NCBI GenBank assembly: GCA_964560875.1
Contig: CAZLMW010000090.1
Coordinates: 1 to 34,396, forward strand
DNA: 34,396 nt
Reading direction: 5' to 3'
From: CAZLMW01 sp964560875
Lineage (GTDB): Bacteria > Myxococcota_A > UBA9042
The number at the start of each line of letters is the position of its first letter. Position 1 is the stretch's first letter. Below the pieces are notes generated by a model. That model was not told where the DNA came from and did not search any database. It was given only the letters and a program-made list of their open reading frames with translations. A program made the position numbers and the translations under genes. This document shows positions 16,209 to 25,340 of this stretch, in pieces.

Positions 16209-17248
16209 CAGAATCGCACCACCATGCCCGCGCCGTTGCGCCTCGGGACCAGCTCAATCGAGGTCGCCTTCTTGGCTCCTTGGGCGGGATCGTCGGCCGT
16301 CAGCCGCATCACGAGACCAGCTGCAAGAGCCACTCCGCCAATCACACCGGAAGCGGCCGCGATGGTTCGCTGCACGGCGATCGTCTCGTTTTCGCTCTCC
16401 GCGTCGGCCCAGCTGATCCCGATGATTTGCCCGCCTGCGTTGGTCTGCTTGAACTGGTCGCGCAGCTCTTCGGCCGCGCCTTCCGCCTCGAAGTACTGCC
16501 ACGCCGAAATCAGCCCGAGCAGCACGCCGCCGCCAACCAACGTGTATTCCATCGTGTGCGAGACGGGCTCCGGCTTCTTCACGGCCACCGCCACAGGTGC
16601 TTGTTTGGATGGCGGGACCGCCGGCTTCACGACGGGAGTTGGCCGGTTAAGTTTGGCCAGGTATGCCTTGGCTTCGGGTCTGTCCGTTGCGTCCGCGGGG
16701 GCGGTCTTCAAGTAGCGTTGAAGGTGGGCCTTCGCCTCGGCCTTGTCGCCGCCGAGCATCGCTTCCTGCCCGGCACGGAAGACGTACATATGCCGATCGG
16801 GGGCAAGTCGCGCCGCGGCGGCCCAAAGCAGCGCCGCCGTACCGTGTTTACCCGCCTCAGCGGCCTTGCGCGCTTGCTCAGCCTTGGACTCGGCGCGGCG
16901 TACATCCAGCACCTGCAGGTAGTCGCGCGCCTTCACCTCGGCCTTGGCGTCGCGCTTGGGTAACTTCATGAAGCGGCGATAGAGCGACTCGGCGCGCTCA
17001 GGTTTGCCGGCCAGCTGAGCTGTACGCGCTGCGTTGTAGAGCAGCCGCGTGTTGCCGGTCTGCAGCTGCCAGGCGTTTTCGAAGAGCTCGGAGGCGCGCA
17101 CGTAGTCGCCCTTCTTATAAGCAGCCGCGGCGTGGGCCACCATCGCATCACCGGCGCCCGCGTCGGCCGGCGACGCAGCCATTGTCAGTACACAAACCGC
17201 CACGATCCCGACCGCAGCGATGTGTTTGGATGGCAACAGAGCGGACAT
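16208..17248 (-). CDS. Secreted TPR protein with two C-terminal membrane helices
   Basis: This 346-residue protein has a signal peptide cleaved after about Ala30 (SPADA). TPR-like helices follow at about residues 33-205 (for example AAAYKKGDYVRASELFENAW and LYNAARTAQLAGKPERAESLYRRF). A Pro/Val/Ala/Lys linker follows at about 207-235, then two hydrophobic segments (about 239-258 and 295-318) separated by a polar stretch. This TPR plus two helices design is common in Myxococcota and of unknown function. It starts the reverse-strand group and is translationally coupled to the FGE-fold lipoprotein, so the two products may act together at the envelope. Confidence 0.82.
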   Translation of the reverse strand: MSALLPSKHIAAVGIVAVCVLTMAASPADAGAGDAMVAHAAAAYKKGDYVRASELFENAWQLQTGNTRLLYNAARTAQLAGKPERAESLYRRFMKLPKRDAKAEVKARDYLQVLDVRRAESKAEQARKAAEAGKHGTAALLWAAAARLAPDRHMYVFRAGQEAMLGGDKAEAKAHLQRYLKTAPADATDRPEAKAYLAKLNRPTPVVKPAVPPSKQAPVAVAVKKPEPVSHTMEYTLVGGGVLLGLISAWQYFEAEGAAEELRDQFKQTNAGGQIIGISWADAESENETIAVQRTIAAASGVIGGVALAAGLVMRLTADDPAQGAKKATSIELVPRRNGAGMVVRF

Positions 17249-17328
17249 GCGCGCAACTGTAGCGCCATGATCACTGAATCGCCACAGCGCGGGCGTGCGT
17301 TACGTCATCCCGCGGCGTTGAAAATCCA

Positions 17329-17356
17329 TCGACAGTCGGCCCGGGCGTGCTGTAGT
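17329..17356 (+). promoter_or_regulatory. Possible promoter of the START-domain gene
   Basis: TCGACA (17329-17334), a 16-bp spacer, then TGTAGT (17351-17356). It lies in the 145-bp gap between two divergent genes and would give a leader of about 31 bases. The match is moderate. A possible minus-strand -10 (TACAGT) sits very close to the TPR gene start. Confidence 0.3.
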
Positions 17357-17393
17357 TTGCCGCCGGTCCCACCCTGCCGCCCATGAGAGTCCG

Positions 17394-18134
17394 ATGAATC
17401 GCCGACCCCGCACTGCCCTATTCGCACGGACGTTTGCCGGCGGATTGCTCGTCGTTCTGACCGCTGTTGGCTCCGTGGCGATGGGCAATCCCAACCCGTG
17501 GGAGTTCGTGACCGTCGAAAACGGCGTAAGAGTGACCACGCGTGATGTCGTCGGGCGTTCTTTTCCCGAATTCCAGGGCGAAGGCGTCGTCAATGCCAAC
17601 GCATTCCACATCGCTGCAGTCATCAGCGACGTGGCCCGTCACTGCGAATGGCGCCCCAAGTGCAAGCGCGCTCGCATCGTCCACCGCACCGGTCAGCAAG
17701 AGCTCATCATGTACTCGCAGAGCCCCGCCCCGTGGCCGGTATCCGACCGCGATGTGCTGCTCAAGGCCAGCCTCTTTTTCGAAAGCAGCAAGAACCAGAT
17801 CCGCAGCACCTTCAAGAACGTGCGTCACCCCAAGGCGCCGCCCATCGACGGCATCGTGCGCGTTCCGTGGATTCGCGGCTTCTACAAGCTCAAGATCCTC
17901 GGCCCATACAAGACCTTCGTGACCTACCGCGTCAACGCCGACCCCGGCGGACTCATCCCAGCGTGGCTGGCGGCCCGAACCTCGCGTCTGCTGCCTCTGA
18001 AGACGATCATGGGCCTGCGCCGCCAAGTCAAACGCCCCAATCGGCAGTACCACACCTTCCGCAAGAAGTGGGACCCGCGCCAGCAGCCCAAGTCACCGGT
18101 GACCGCGTCGGCCAAGCGTCCAAGCGGCTCCTGA
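17394..18134 (+). CDS. START-domain (StAR-related lipid transfer) protein, secreted
   Basis: This 246-residue protein has a signal peptide (NRRPRTALFARTF plus a hydrophobic stretch to about residue 30). Residues about 35-225 match the START/Bet v 1-like lipid-binding fold: WEFVTVENGVRVTTRDV, FPEFQGEGVV, the CEWRPKCKRARIV segment, and APWPVSDRDVLL, the most typical START motif. The fold binds one lipid or sterol in a deep cavity. The C terminus is Lys/Arg/Pro-rich. Secretion suggests transport of lipid between the membranes, but no ligand can be named. It is divergent from the TPR gene, and nifJ begins 118 bp downstream. Confidence 0.85.
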   Translation: MNRRPRTALFARTFAGGLLVVLTAVGSVAMGNPNPWEFVTVENGVRVTTRDVVGRSFPEFQGEGVVNANAFHIAAVISDVARHCEWRPKCKRARIVHRTGQQELIMYSQSPAPWPVSDRDVLLKASLFFESSKNQIRSTFKNVRHPKAPPIDGIVRVPWIRGFYKLKILGPYKTFVTYRVNADPGGLIPAWLAARTSRLLPLKTIMGLRRQVKRPNRQYHTFRKKWDPRQQPKSPVTASAKRPSGS

Positions 18135-18207
18135 TCGGCCCGACAAGCGATAGCTGACGCGAACGCTCCGTCGCAAGTTGCGCCGCCGGGGCTAGCTTTC
18201 CTGCACC

Positions 18208-18235
18208 CGACATCGACCACCGACCTCCGATGTCG
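18208..18235. repeat. 8-bp inverted repeat in the nifJ leader
   Basis: The arms cgacatcg (18208-18215) and cgatgtcg (18228-18235) are perfect complements with a 12-base loop. The 3' arm ends five bases before the nifJ ribosome site. It could be an operator for a dimeric regulator or an mRNA hairpin that limits translation. There is no T-run. Confidence 0.5.
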
Positions 18236-18240
18236 CCAGC

Positions 18241-18246
18241 AGGGAG
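18241..18246 (+). promoter_or_regulatory. Ribosome binding site of nifJ
   Basis: AGGGAG six bases before the ATG at 18253. It supports this start. Confidence 0.65.
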
Positions 18247-18252
18247 TCCGCG

Positions 18253-21200
18253 ATGGCCCAGCGCGCAACGATCGATGGCAACGAAGCAGCGGCGCGGGTC
18301 GCTTACCTGGCCAGCGAGGTCGTCGCGATCTATCCGATCACGCCCGCGTCACCGATGGGCGAATGGGCGGATCAGTGGGCGTCGGAATGCAAAGCCAACG
18401 CGTGGGGAACCGTCCCCCAGGTCATCGAGATGCAGTCCGAAGGCGGCGCTGCTGGGGCGGTCCACGGCGCGTTGCAGGCCGGGTCGCTGGCGACGACGTT
18501 CACGGCATCCCAGGGCCTGCTATTGATGCTGCCCAACATGTTCAAGATCGCCGGCGAGCTCACCCCCGCGGTCATACATATCGCCGCGCGTTCTGTCGCC
18601 ACGCATGCGCTGTCGATTTTCTGCGACCACAGCGACGTGATGGCGGCGCGCGGCACGGGCTTCGCGATGCTTTTCGCCGGCTCCGTCCAGGAAGCGCACG
18701 ACATGGCGCTCATCGCGCATGCGGCCACGCTCAAGGCGCGCGTGCCGTTTCTGCACATCTTCGATGGCTTCCGCACCAGCCACGAGGTCGCGACCATCGA
18801 CGCGCTCGACAAAGACGACGTCCGCGCCCTGCTCGACGACGAGGCGATCGACGCCCACCGTCGACGCGCGCTCAGCCCCGATCACCCCGTGGTACGCGGC
18901 ACGGCTCAGAATCCCGACGTGTTCTTCCAGGCGCGTGAAGCCATCAACCCGCGCTACGACAAGGCGGCCGACATCGTGCAAGCGGCGTTCGATGCATTCG
19001 CCGCGCGGACAGGACGCCGGTACGACCTCTATGAATACGTTGGCGCTCCCGATGCCGAGCGGGTCATCGTGCTGATGGGTTCGGCGGCCGGCGCTGCGCG
19101 TGAAGCGGTCAACCGGCTTGTGAATGCTGGCAAAAAGGTCGGTCTGCTCAACATCCGCTTGTACCGCCCCCTGCACAGCGCCCGCCTGCTCGCCGCATTG
19201 CCCCCGACCGTCACACGCATCGCCGCGCTTGACCGGACCAAGGAGCCCGGCGGCCCCGGCGAGCCGCTTTACCTCGACCTCCTCGCCGCCGTGGCGCGCG
19301 CCCAAGCCGATGGCTCTTCGCCGCTGACTTCGATGCCCAACATCGTCGGTGGTCGCTACGGGCTGTCGTCCAAGGAGTTCACACCGGCCATGGTCCGCAG
19401 CGTGCTGCAAGGCCTCGCAACCGAGCGCCCACGCCACGATTTTGTGATCGGCATCGACGACGACGTGACCGGCCGTGGGCTCGGTTGGGACCCCGCTTGG
19501 TCGACCGAGAGCGATGACACCCTCCGCGCGGTCTTCTTCGGCCTCGGGGCGGACGGCACGGTCGGCGCCAACAAGAACACCATCAAGATCATCGGCGCCG
19601 AAACCGAGCTTCACGCGCAGGGCTATTTCGTCTACGACAGCAAGAAGTCGGGCTCGATGACCGTGTCACACCTGCGCTTTTCGCCGCGGCCGATCAGCGC
19701 GACCTACCTCATCGACAAGGCCAGCTTCGTCGCGTGCCACCAGTTCCAGTTCACCGAGCGCATCGATGTGCTCGGCCGCGCGATGCCGGGCGCCACATTC
19801 CTGCTCAACAGCCCGCACGCACCGGATGACGTGTGGGCAGCGCTGCCCAAGCGGATGCAGCGCCAGCTCCGCGAGCTCGGCATCACGATGTACGTCATCG
19901 ACGCGGCCAAGCTGGCCCGTGAAGTCGGGATGGGCCGCCGCATCAACACGATCATGCAGACGTGTTTTTTCGCGCTCAGCGAGGTCCTGCCGCGCGCCGA
20001 CGCCATCGACGCCATCCGCGCCGCCACCCGCAAGACGTACGCCAAACGGGGCGAAGCGGTGGTGCAGAAGAACCTCGACGCGATCGACCGCACGCTCGAC
20101 CACTTGCACAAGGTCACGCTGCCCGAACCGACCACCGCCCTGTCCGGCTTCGAGATCGGCGCGCGCGTCGCCGCCGACGCCCCCGGGTTCGTGCGCGACG
20201 TCACGGCGATGATCATGGACGCCAACGGCGACGCCCTGCCGGTGAGCGCGATGCCCGACGACGGCACGTTCCCGGTCGGCACCACCCGCTTTGAAAAGCG
20301 CAACGTCGGCGACGAGATCCCGGTCTGGGACGAAGACATCTGCGTGCAATGCGGCAAGTGCGTGCTGGTCTGCCCCCACGCGACGATTCGCGCCAAGGTT
20401 TTCGACACCGCGCTCTGCGAAAACGCTCCCGTCACCTTCAAGACCGCCAAACCGCGCTGGAAGCCCTTCGCGGACATGGCCTACTCGCTGCAGGTCGCGC
20501 CCGAAGACTGCACCGGCTGCGGCTTGTGCGTGCAGGTCTGCCCGGTCAAGAACAAGCGCCAGGCCCGGCTCAAGGCCATCAATATGCAGCCGCAAGCGCC
20601 ACTTCGCGACGCCGAGCGCGAAAACTGGGCGTTCTTCGATGGCCTGCCCGACGTCGACCGCGGCCAGCTCAACCTCGCCAAGGTCAAGGACAACCAGCTC
20701 ATCCAGCCGCTGTTCGAGTTCTCGGGGGCGTGCGCCGGGTGCGGTGAGACGCCCTACCTGTCACTGCTCAGCCAGCTCTTCGGCGACCGGACCGTCATCG
20801 CCAACGCGACCGGTTGCTCGTCGATCTACGGCGGCAACTTGCCCACCACGCCCTGGACAACCGACCGCGCCGGTCGCGGTCCCGCGTGGTCCAATTCGCT
20901 GTTCGAAGACAACGCCGAGTTCGGGCTCGGCATGCGCGTGGCGATCGACAAACAGCAGGCCTACGCGCGCGAGCTTGTGTCCTCGCTGTCGGCCGAAATC
21001 GGGTATGACCTGGCCGCGGCGATTCTCGAGGGGGACCAGTCGACCGATGCCGGCGTCGATACGCAGCGGCAACGGGTGGTGAGACTCAAGGAGCGCCTCT
21101 CCACCTTGGGAGGCGCCGAGCAGCCGACCGCGGGCGAACACGCGAAGCGCCGATACGCGGATCTCCTGGCCATCGCAGACGAGCTCGTCGCCAAGTCCGT

Positions 21201-21861
21201 TTGGATCGTCGGCGGCGACGGGTGGGCGTACGACATCGGCTTCGGCGGCCTCGATCACGTGCTTGCCAGCGGCCTGAACGTCAACATCCTGGTGCTCGAT
21301 ACCGAGGTCTACAGCAACACCGGCGGGCAGATGTCCAAGGCCACGCCGCGCGCCGCGGTCGCCAAGTTCGCGGCAGGCGGCAAGCCGACCGCCAAGAAGG
21401 ACCTCGGGCTGATGGCCGCCGGCTACGGCAACGTCTATGTCGCCCGGATCGCCATGGGCGCCAGCGACAAGCAGACCATCGCCGCGTTCCGCGAGGCCGA
21501 GAGCTTCCCCGGCACCTCCCTCATCATCGCGTACAGCCACTGCATCGCGCACGGCTATGACATGCGCCATGGGATGCAGCAGCAAGACCTCGCCGTGAAG
21601 ACCGGACACTGGCCATTGTTCCGCTTCGATCCAAGGCGCGCTCATCAGGGCAAAAACCCGATGCAGCTGGACTCACGCAAGCCGTCGTTGCCCCTGTCGC
21701 GCTACGTCTACAACGAGACACGCTACACGGTGCTCGCGCGCGCCCGCCCCAAACACGCCGAGGCGCTGCTCGCCGCAGCCCAGACAGATGTGGAAGAGCG
21801 CTGGCAAAACCACGAGCGTCTCGCCGCCGCCACCAACCCCAAGACCGACACGGGGAATTGA
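18253..21861 (+). CDS. nifJ: Pyruvate:ferredoxin (flavodoxin) oxidoreductase
   Basis: This 1202-residue single-chain enzyme oxidises pyruvate with CoA to acetyl-CoA and CO2 and reduces ferredoxin or flavodoxin. Domains in order: pyruvate-binding (starts TIDGNEAAARVAYLASEVVA; YPITPASPMGEW), transketolase-like domain II (about 260-370), gamma domain (about 420-610, GFGLGADGTVGANKNT-type loop), and two 4Fe-4S clusters at Cys697/700/703/707 and Cys753/756/759/763. The TPP domain has its own cluster cysteines (Cys827, Cys830) and the TPP/Mg motif GDGWAYDIGFGG with a following YSNTGGQ. The C-terminal YSHCIAHGY is also typical. Length is normal and all clusters are intact. It suggests anaerobic or low-oxygen metabolism, or ferredoxin supply to other enzymes. 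Confidence 0.97.
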   Translation: MAQRATIDGNEAAARVAYLASEVVAIYPITPASPMGEWADQWASECKANAWGTVPQVIEMQSEGGAAGAVHGALQAGSLATTFTASQGLLLMLPNMFKIAGELTPAVIHIAARSVATHALSIFCDHSDVMAARGTGFAMLFAGSVQEAHDMALIAHAATLKARVPFLHIFDGFRTSHEVATIDALDKDDVRALLDDEAIDAHRRRALSPDHPVVRGTAQNPDVFFQAREAINPRYDKAADIVQAAFDAFAARTGRRYDLYEYVGAPDAERVIVLMGSAAGAAREAVNRLVNAGKKVGLLNIRLYRPLHSARLLAALPPTVTRIAALDRTKEPGGPGEPLYLDLLAAVARAQADGSSPLTSMPNIVGGRYGLSSKEFTPAMVRSVLQGLATERPRHDFVIGIDDDVTGRGLGWDPAWSTESDDTLRAVFFGLGADGTVGANKNTIKIIGAETELHAQGYFVYDSKKSGSMTVSHLRFSPRPISATYLIDKASFVACHQFQFTERIDVLGRAMPGATFLLNSPHAPDDVWAALPKRMQRQLRELGITMYVIDAAKLAREVGMGRRINTIMQTCFFALSEVLPRADAIDAIRAATRKTYAKRGEAVVQKNLDAIDRTLDHLHKVTLPEPTTALSGFEIGARVAADAPGFVRDVTAMIMDANGDALPVSAMPDDGTFPVGTTRFEKRNVGDEIPVWDEDICVQCGKCVLVCPHATIRAKVFDTALCENAPVTFKTAKPRWKPFADMAYSLQVAPEDCTGCGLCVQVCPVKNKRQARLKAINMQPQAPLRDAERENWAFFDGLPDVDRGQLNLAKVKDNQLIQPLFEFSGACAGCGETPYLSLLSQLFGDRTVIANATGCSSIYGGNLPTTPWTTDRAGRGPAWSNSLFEDNAEFGLGMRVAIDKQQAYARELVSSLSAEIGYDLAAAILEGDQSTDAGVDTQRQRVVRLKERLSTLGGAEQPTAGEHAKRRYADLLAIADELVAKSVWIVGGDGWAYDIGFGGLDHVLASGLNVNILVLDTEVYSNTGGQMSKATPRAAVAKFAAGGKPTAKKDLGLMAAGYGNVYVARIAMGASDKQTIAAFREAESFPGTSLIIAYSHCIAHGYDMRHGMQQQDLAVKTGHWPLFRFDPRRAHQGKNPMQLDSRKPSLPLSRYVYNETRYTVLARARPKHAEALLAAAQTDVEERWQNHERLAAATNPKTDTGN

Positions 21862-21862
21862 C

Positions 21863-22933
21863 ATGACCGACCTGCCATTCACCGGCGAAAACACCGAACA
21901 GGAACGCCACGTGGACCTGCGTACCAGCTATCTCGGGTTGCGGCTCAAGAGCCCGCTCGTGTGTTCTGCGTCACCCCTGATGGAAGACGTCGACAACATC
22001 CGCCGCATGGAGGAGGCCGGCGCGTCCGCCGTGGTGCTGCATTCGCTGTTCGAGGAGCAACTGACGCTCGAGAGCTTCGACCTCGACCACCACCTCTTCG
22101 CAGGCACCGACAGCTTCGCCGAAGCCACGTCCTACTTGCCGGAGCTGAGCGATCTCGGCCTCGGCCCCGAGCGCTACCTGGAGCACGTGACCGCCGCCAA
22201 GACCGCCGTCGAGATCCCGGTCATCGCGTCGCTCAACTGCGTCTCAGCGGGCAGCTGGCTCGAATACGCAACGAAGCTGGAGCAAGCCGGCGCCGACGCG
22301 CTCGAGCTCAACACCTACTTCCTCGCCACCGATCCCGACCGCACCGGCTCGTTCATCGACGCGATGTACGTGGACCTCATCTCCGACATCAAGGCGCGCG
22401 TGAAGATCCCGGTGGCGATGAAGCTCAGCCCCTTCTTCAGCTCGATCCCGCACATGGCCAGTCGCCTCGCCACGGCAGGCGCCGACGGACTCGTCTTGTT
22501 CAACCGCTTCTACCAGCCCGATTTCGACCTCGACCAGCTGGAGGTGAGCCCGACTTTGACGCTCAGCACGCCCGCCGAGCTCCTGATGCGCCTGCACTGG
22601 ATCGCCATCCTGCACGGACGGGTCACAACCGACCTCGCGGTCACTGGCGGCGTGCACAGCGCGACCGACGTGCTCAAGTCGATGATGGCCGGCGCTCGGG
22701 TCGCGATGATGACGTCGGCGTTGCTCAAATACGGCATCGAACACCTCCGATCGGTCGAGCGGGACTTGCGGACGTGGATGGTCGAGCACGAATACGAGTC
22801 GATCGAGATGATGCAAGGCAGCATGAGCCACGCCGCGGTGGCTGAGCCCGGAGCGTTCGAACGCGCCAACTACATGAAGGTGCTGCGCGCCGGTGCGCTG
22901 GCGTTCAAGAACCAGGCCCCTCCGGCGGGGTAG
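21863..22933 (+). CDS. Dihydroorotate dehydrogenase-like flavoprotein
   Basis: This 356-residue protein has the FMN-binding TIM barrel of class 1 dihydroorotate dehydrogenases: LRTSYLGLRLKSPLVCSASPL, VIASLNCVSAGSWLEYA, GADALELNTYF, VAMKLSPFFSSI and LAVTGGVHSATDVLKSMMAGA. It belongs to the DHOD-like group that lacks an assigned pyrimidine role. Genes of this group often lie beside nifJ. It starts 1 nt after the nifJ stop, with GGGGA upstream, so it is almost surely in the same operon. A link to electron transfer from reduced ferredoxin is possible but unproven. It ends 13 bp from the convergent acyl-CoA dehydrogenase gene. Confidence 0.88.
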   Translation: MTDLPFTGENTEQERHVDLRTSYLGLRLKSPLVCSASPLMEDVDNIRRMEEAGASAVVLHSLFEEQLTLESFDLDHHLFAGTDSFAEATSYLPELSDLGLGPERYLEHVTAAKTAVEIPVIASLNCVSAGSWLEYATKLEQAGADALELNTYFLATDPDRTGSFIDAMYVDLISDIKARVKIPVAMKLSPFFSSIPHMASRLATAGADGLVLFNRFYQPDFDLDQLEVSPTLTLSTPAELLMRLHWIAILHGRVTTDLAVTGGVHSATDVLKSMMAGARVAMMTSALLKYGIEHLRSVERDLRTWMVEHEYESIEMMQGSMSHAAVAEPGAFERANYMKVLRAGALAFKNQAPPAG

Positions 22934-22946
22934 AAGTCCGCGGATC

Positions 22947-24860
22947 CTAGCCCGCCTTGGCAGCTGGCTTGGCCGCACCCCGCAGCTGTTCGAGGATGCG
23001 CGCCCCGCGGCTCGTGATGACATCGTGCTCGTACTTGGCGCGCGGCTCTGCCCGGTCCAGGAACGCCTCGAGCAGCGGCCGTCGTTCTTCATGACGCTGC
23101 GCCTGGTCCCACAGCACATCGGCGATGGCGGCGTCGGTCAGCAGGCGCGTCAATCGTTCGGCGTGCAGCATCGCCCATGCGAAGTCGACCTTGGGGTTCC
23201 ATTCTTGCTTCAGCGCCGCCAGGCGTGACCACGAGCTCCCATGGGCGCTGCGCACTTTGTCCAGCGCCGTCTTGGTGATGAGGTGTTGTTGCGCCGAGCA
23301 CGCGAGCGCGTTGATCCGCGCCACTCCACGATCCAGCGGATCCCGCGCGGACAACGAACGCCACTTCGCCTGCGCATACCGTGTCGCGAACGCCTGGGGC
23401 TGCTTCATGATGCGCATCAGCGAGTCTTTCATCGCCATCAGCGCCTGGATCTGGCTGGTCCCCTCGTAGATGGGCATGACCACGGCATCGCGCAACAGCC
23501 TCTCGGCCTCGTATTCGCGCGTGTAGCCGACGCCGCCATGGATTTGGACGCACAACCGCGCGTGCTTCACGGCATTTTCCGCGGCGATGTACTTGAGCAA
23601 CGGCGTGACGTTGCGGGCCTTCCAGCGGTGCGTCTTGACCAGTCGCCGCACGGACGTCTCGTCGTCACCGTCCAGGACACCCATGCGGACGCGCATATCG
23701 TGCCGGTTGGCGAGCTCTTCGTGGTAACCGGCGTAGACGACAAGCGCGCGAACGGCGGCGATGTCGGTCCGCATCTCGTCGAGGTAGTCGGCGATCATCT
23801 CGTGTTGGTCGATGGTCTTGCCCATGGAGCGGCGCTCGGCGGCGTACTCCTCGGCGGCTCTCAGGGCCGCTTCGGACAGCCCCAGGGACTCGAAACCGAC
23901 CCCGATCCGTGCCCCGTTCATCAGCATGAGCATGTAGGCAAAGCCCTGCCCTTCTTCGCCGATGAGCTGCGCCTTGGCGTCCTCGAAATGCATCAAGCAG
24001 GTCGCGGAGCCGTGTTGTCCGAGCTTTTCTTCGACGCGTCCGACCGTGACGAGCGTTTTCGTGTCGGCGCCTTCGCCCTCGTACGTCGGGACCATGAACA
24101 TCGACAGACCGGCGAGGCCGGCGAAGGCGTCGTTTTCATCTTTGGCGTCGGCGGTTCGCGCGATCACGAAGTGGTATTTGCCGTGCCCGGCGGTGATGAA
24201 GACCTTCTGCCCGGTGATCCGCCAGTCCCCTGCTTCGTCTTTGACGGCGCGGCAGCGCAGCTTGGCCATGTCGCTGCCCGCGTCCGGCTCGGTGATGTCC
24301 ATGCATCCCCACGCGTCGCCGCGCCGAATCTCCTCGATCTCGTCGGAAAAGCGGGTCGATTCGAGGCGCCAGTTTTCGCTGTCGAACGTCGCGCTGCCCT
24401 CGCGCATCGCGAACATGAGCATCGCCAGCGCCATGCCGCCGTGAAAACCGAAGTGAGCGACGACCGAAGCGTCTGCGCGGCTGAAGATCTCGTTGGCGAA
24501 CTGGAAAACCAGCATCGGGCAGTTGTAACCACCCAGCTCACGGGGCAGGCACATGCCGTGCAGGTCCAGCGCCTTGACCTTCTCGAAGATCGCGTCCATC
24601 TCGGGCGCCATCTGCACCTGGCCGTCGACGAGTTTGACGCCAAATCGATCGATGGCGGCGCCGTGTGGAGCCACTTCGTCCGCGGCGAAGCTGCCGACCA
24701 GCTCGAGCAGCTCACGGTAAAAACCGACCGCTTCATCCGCGTTTTCGAAGCCGTCTTTGGCGCGAAACCGGTACTCGGCGAGCTCGACGATGGGCTGCCA
24801 GTCGATGCCGCGTTCAAGGTAGTAGCGGATGTCCGCGTTGTCCTTGTAGAAATTGCCCAT
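22947..24860 (-). CDS. Acyl-CoA dehydrogenase (long form)
   Basis: This 637-residue protein is an FAD-dependent acyl-CoA dehydrogenase that introduces the alpha,beta double bond in beta-oxidation. The N domain (about 45-175) is followed by the beta domain with CMDITEPDAGSDMAKLRCRA, TGQKVFITAGHG and EEKLGQHGSATCLMHFEDA. The helical C domain contains QIHGGVGYTREYEAERLLRD and the catalytic Glu466 in MPIYEGTSQIQ. About 150 extra residues at the C terminus place it with the longer FadE/DmdC-like group. The ATG at 24860 follows a good -10 box. Electrons would go to an electron transfer flavoprotein, which is not encoded here. Confidence 0.93.
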   Translation of the reverse strand: MGNFYKDNADIRYYLERGIDWQPIVELAEYRFRAKDGFENADEAVGFYRELLELVGSFAADEVAPHGAAIDRFGVKLVDGQVQMAPEMDAIFEKVKALDLHGMCLPRELGGYNCPMLVFQFANEIFSRADASVVAHFGFHGGMALAMLMFAMREGSATFDSENWRLESTRFSDEIEEIRRGDAWGCMDITEPDAGSDMAKLRCRAVKDEAGDWRITGQKVFITAGHGKYHFVIARTADAKDENDAFAGLAGLSMFMVPTYEGEGADTKTLVTVGRVEEKLGQHGSATCLMHFEDAKAQLIGEEGQGFAYMLMLMNGARIGVGFESLGLSEAALRAAEEYAAERRSMGKTIDQHEMIADYLDEMRTDIAAVRALVVYAGYHEELANRHDMRVRMGVLDGDDETSVRRLVKTHRWKARNVTPLLKYIAAENAVKHARLCVQIHGGVGYTREYEAERLLRDAVVMPIYEGTSQIQALMAMKDSLMRIMKQPQAFATRYAQAKWRSLSARDPLDRGVARINALACSAQQHLITKTALDKVRSAHGSSWSRLAALKQEWNPKVDFAWAMLHAERLTRLLTDAAIADVLWDQAQRHEERRPLLEAFLDRAEPRAKYEHDVITSRGARILEQLRGAAKPAAKAG

Positions 24861-24897
24861 TGATCAGCCCCGCACGAGGTTCAAAAATAAGGCCGGC

Positions 24898-24926
24898 ATC
24901 ATAGCGCAAAGAGCACAGATGACGCA
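24898..24926 (-). promoter_or_regulatory. Predicted promoter of the acyl-CoA dehydrogenase gene
   Basis: On the minus strand a weak -35 TGCGTC (24921-24926), a 17-bp spacer and a strong -10 TATGAT (24898-24903). Transcription would start near 24891, about 30 bases before the ATG. Confidence 0.4.
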
Positions 24927-24965
24927 CGTTGAGGATAGCCGGCTGCTCTCCTCGCCATGGTGATG

Positions 24966-24995
24966 TCGAGGCTGGCCGCGCTTTTACGGTATGCT
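24966..24995 (+). promoter_or_regulatory. Weak possible promoter of the toxin-antitoxin-like remnant
   Basis: TCGAGG (24966-24971), an 18-bp spacer and TATGCT (24990-24995), with the ATG 25 bases after the -10. The -35 match is poor. Confidence 0.22.
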
Positions 24996-25019
24996 GCCAG
25001 TCGGACGTTGGGGCTCGAT

Positions 25020-25286
25020 ATGGACGATTCACTAACCGATGATCGCAGGCGCTTGCAGCGTGCCGAGCAACGACGACGCACGTGGCGAGGCGGCGTGGCT
25101 CACTCTCAGCCCGAGGCGCGCCGGGCCGATGTTGCTTTTTGGGCTTCAGCCACACCTGCGGATCGTCTCGAAGCCGTGTTCCTGATGGCAGCGGAGTGGC
25201 TGGCTACGCAAGGAGACGACAATGGAGTTGTTCGAGGACTTCGCGGATCTCCTGGCGGCGTTCGACCAGCACGACGTTCGGACTGA
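25020..25286 (+). CDS. Small hydrophilic protein, possible antitoxin-like partner of an MNT remnant
   Basis: This 88-residue protein begins MDDSLTDDRRRLQRAEQ and has a central segment FWASATPADRLEAVFLM. The W..aTPaeRLeavf pattern is often seen in small proteins encoded just upstream of minimal nucleotidyltransferases. It has no signal peptide or membrane helix. Its frame overlaps the downstream remnant by 65 bases, more than is usual, so its C terminus (after about residue 67) may be out of the original frame. An ATG at 24957 in the same frame would add 21 residues but lies before the possible promoter. The family assignment is by eye only. Confidence 0.45.
   Translation: MDDSLTDDRRRLQRAEQRRRTWRGGVAHSQPEARRADVAFWASATPADRLEAVFLMAAEWLATQGDDNGVVRGLRGSPGGVRPARRSD
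25210..25215 (+). promoter_or_regulatory. Ribosome binding site of the MNT-like remnant
   Basis: AAGGAG six bases before the ATG at 25222. Such a good site suggests this ATG once started, or still starts, a real gene. Confidence 0.6.
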
Positions 25287-25298
25287 AACTGCCGCCGA

Positions 25299-25334
25299 CC
25301 TGTGCCCAAACCTGTGCCCAAACCTGTGGCCACG
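25299..25334. repeat. 12-bp tandem repeat at the remnant junction
   Basis: cctgtgcccaaa occurs at 25299-25310 and 25311-25322, followed by a partial, altered third copy. It marks the point where similarity to the nucleotidyltransferase ends, so it may lie at a deletion or rearrangement joint. Confidence 0.6.
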
Positions 25335-25340
25335 CTCGTC

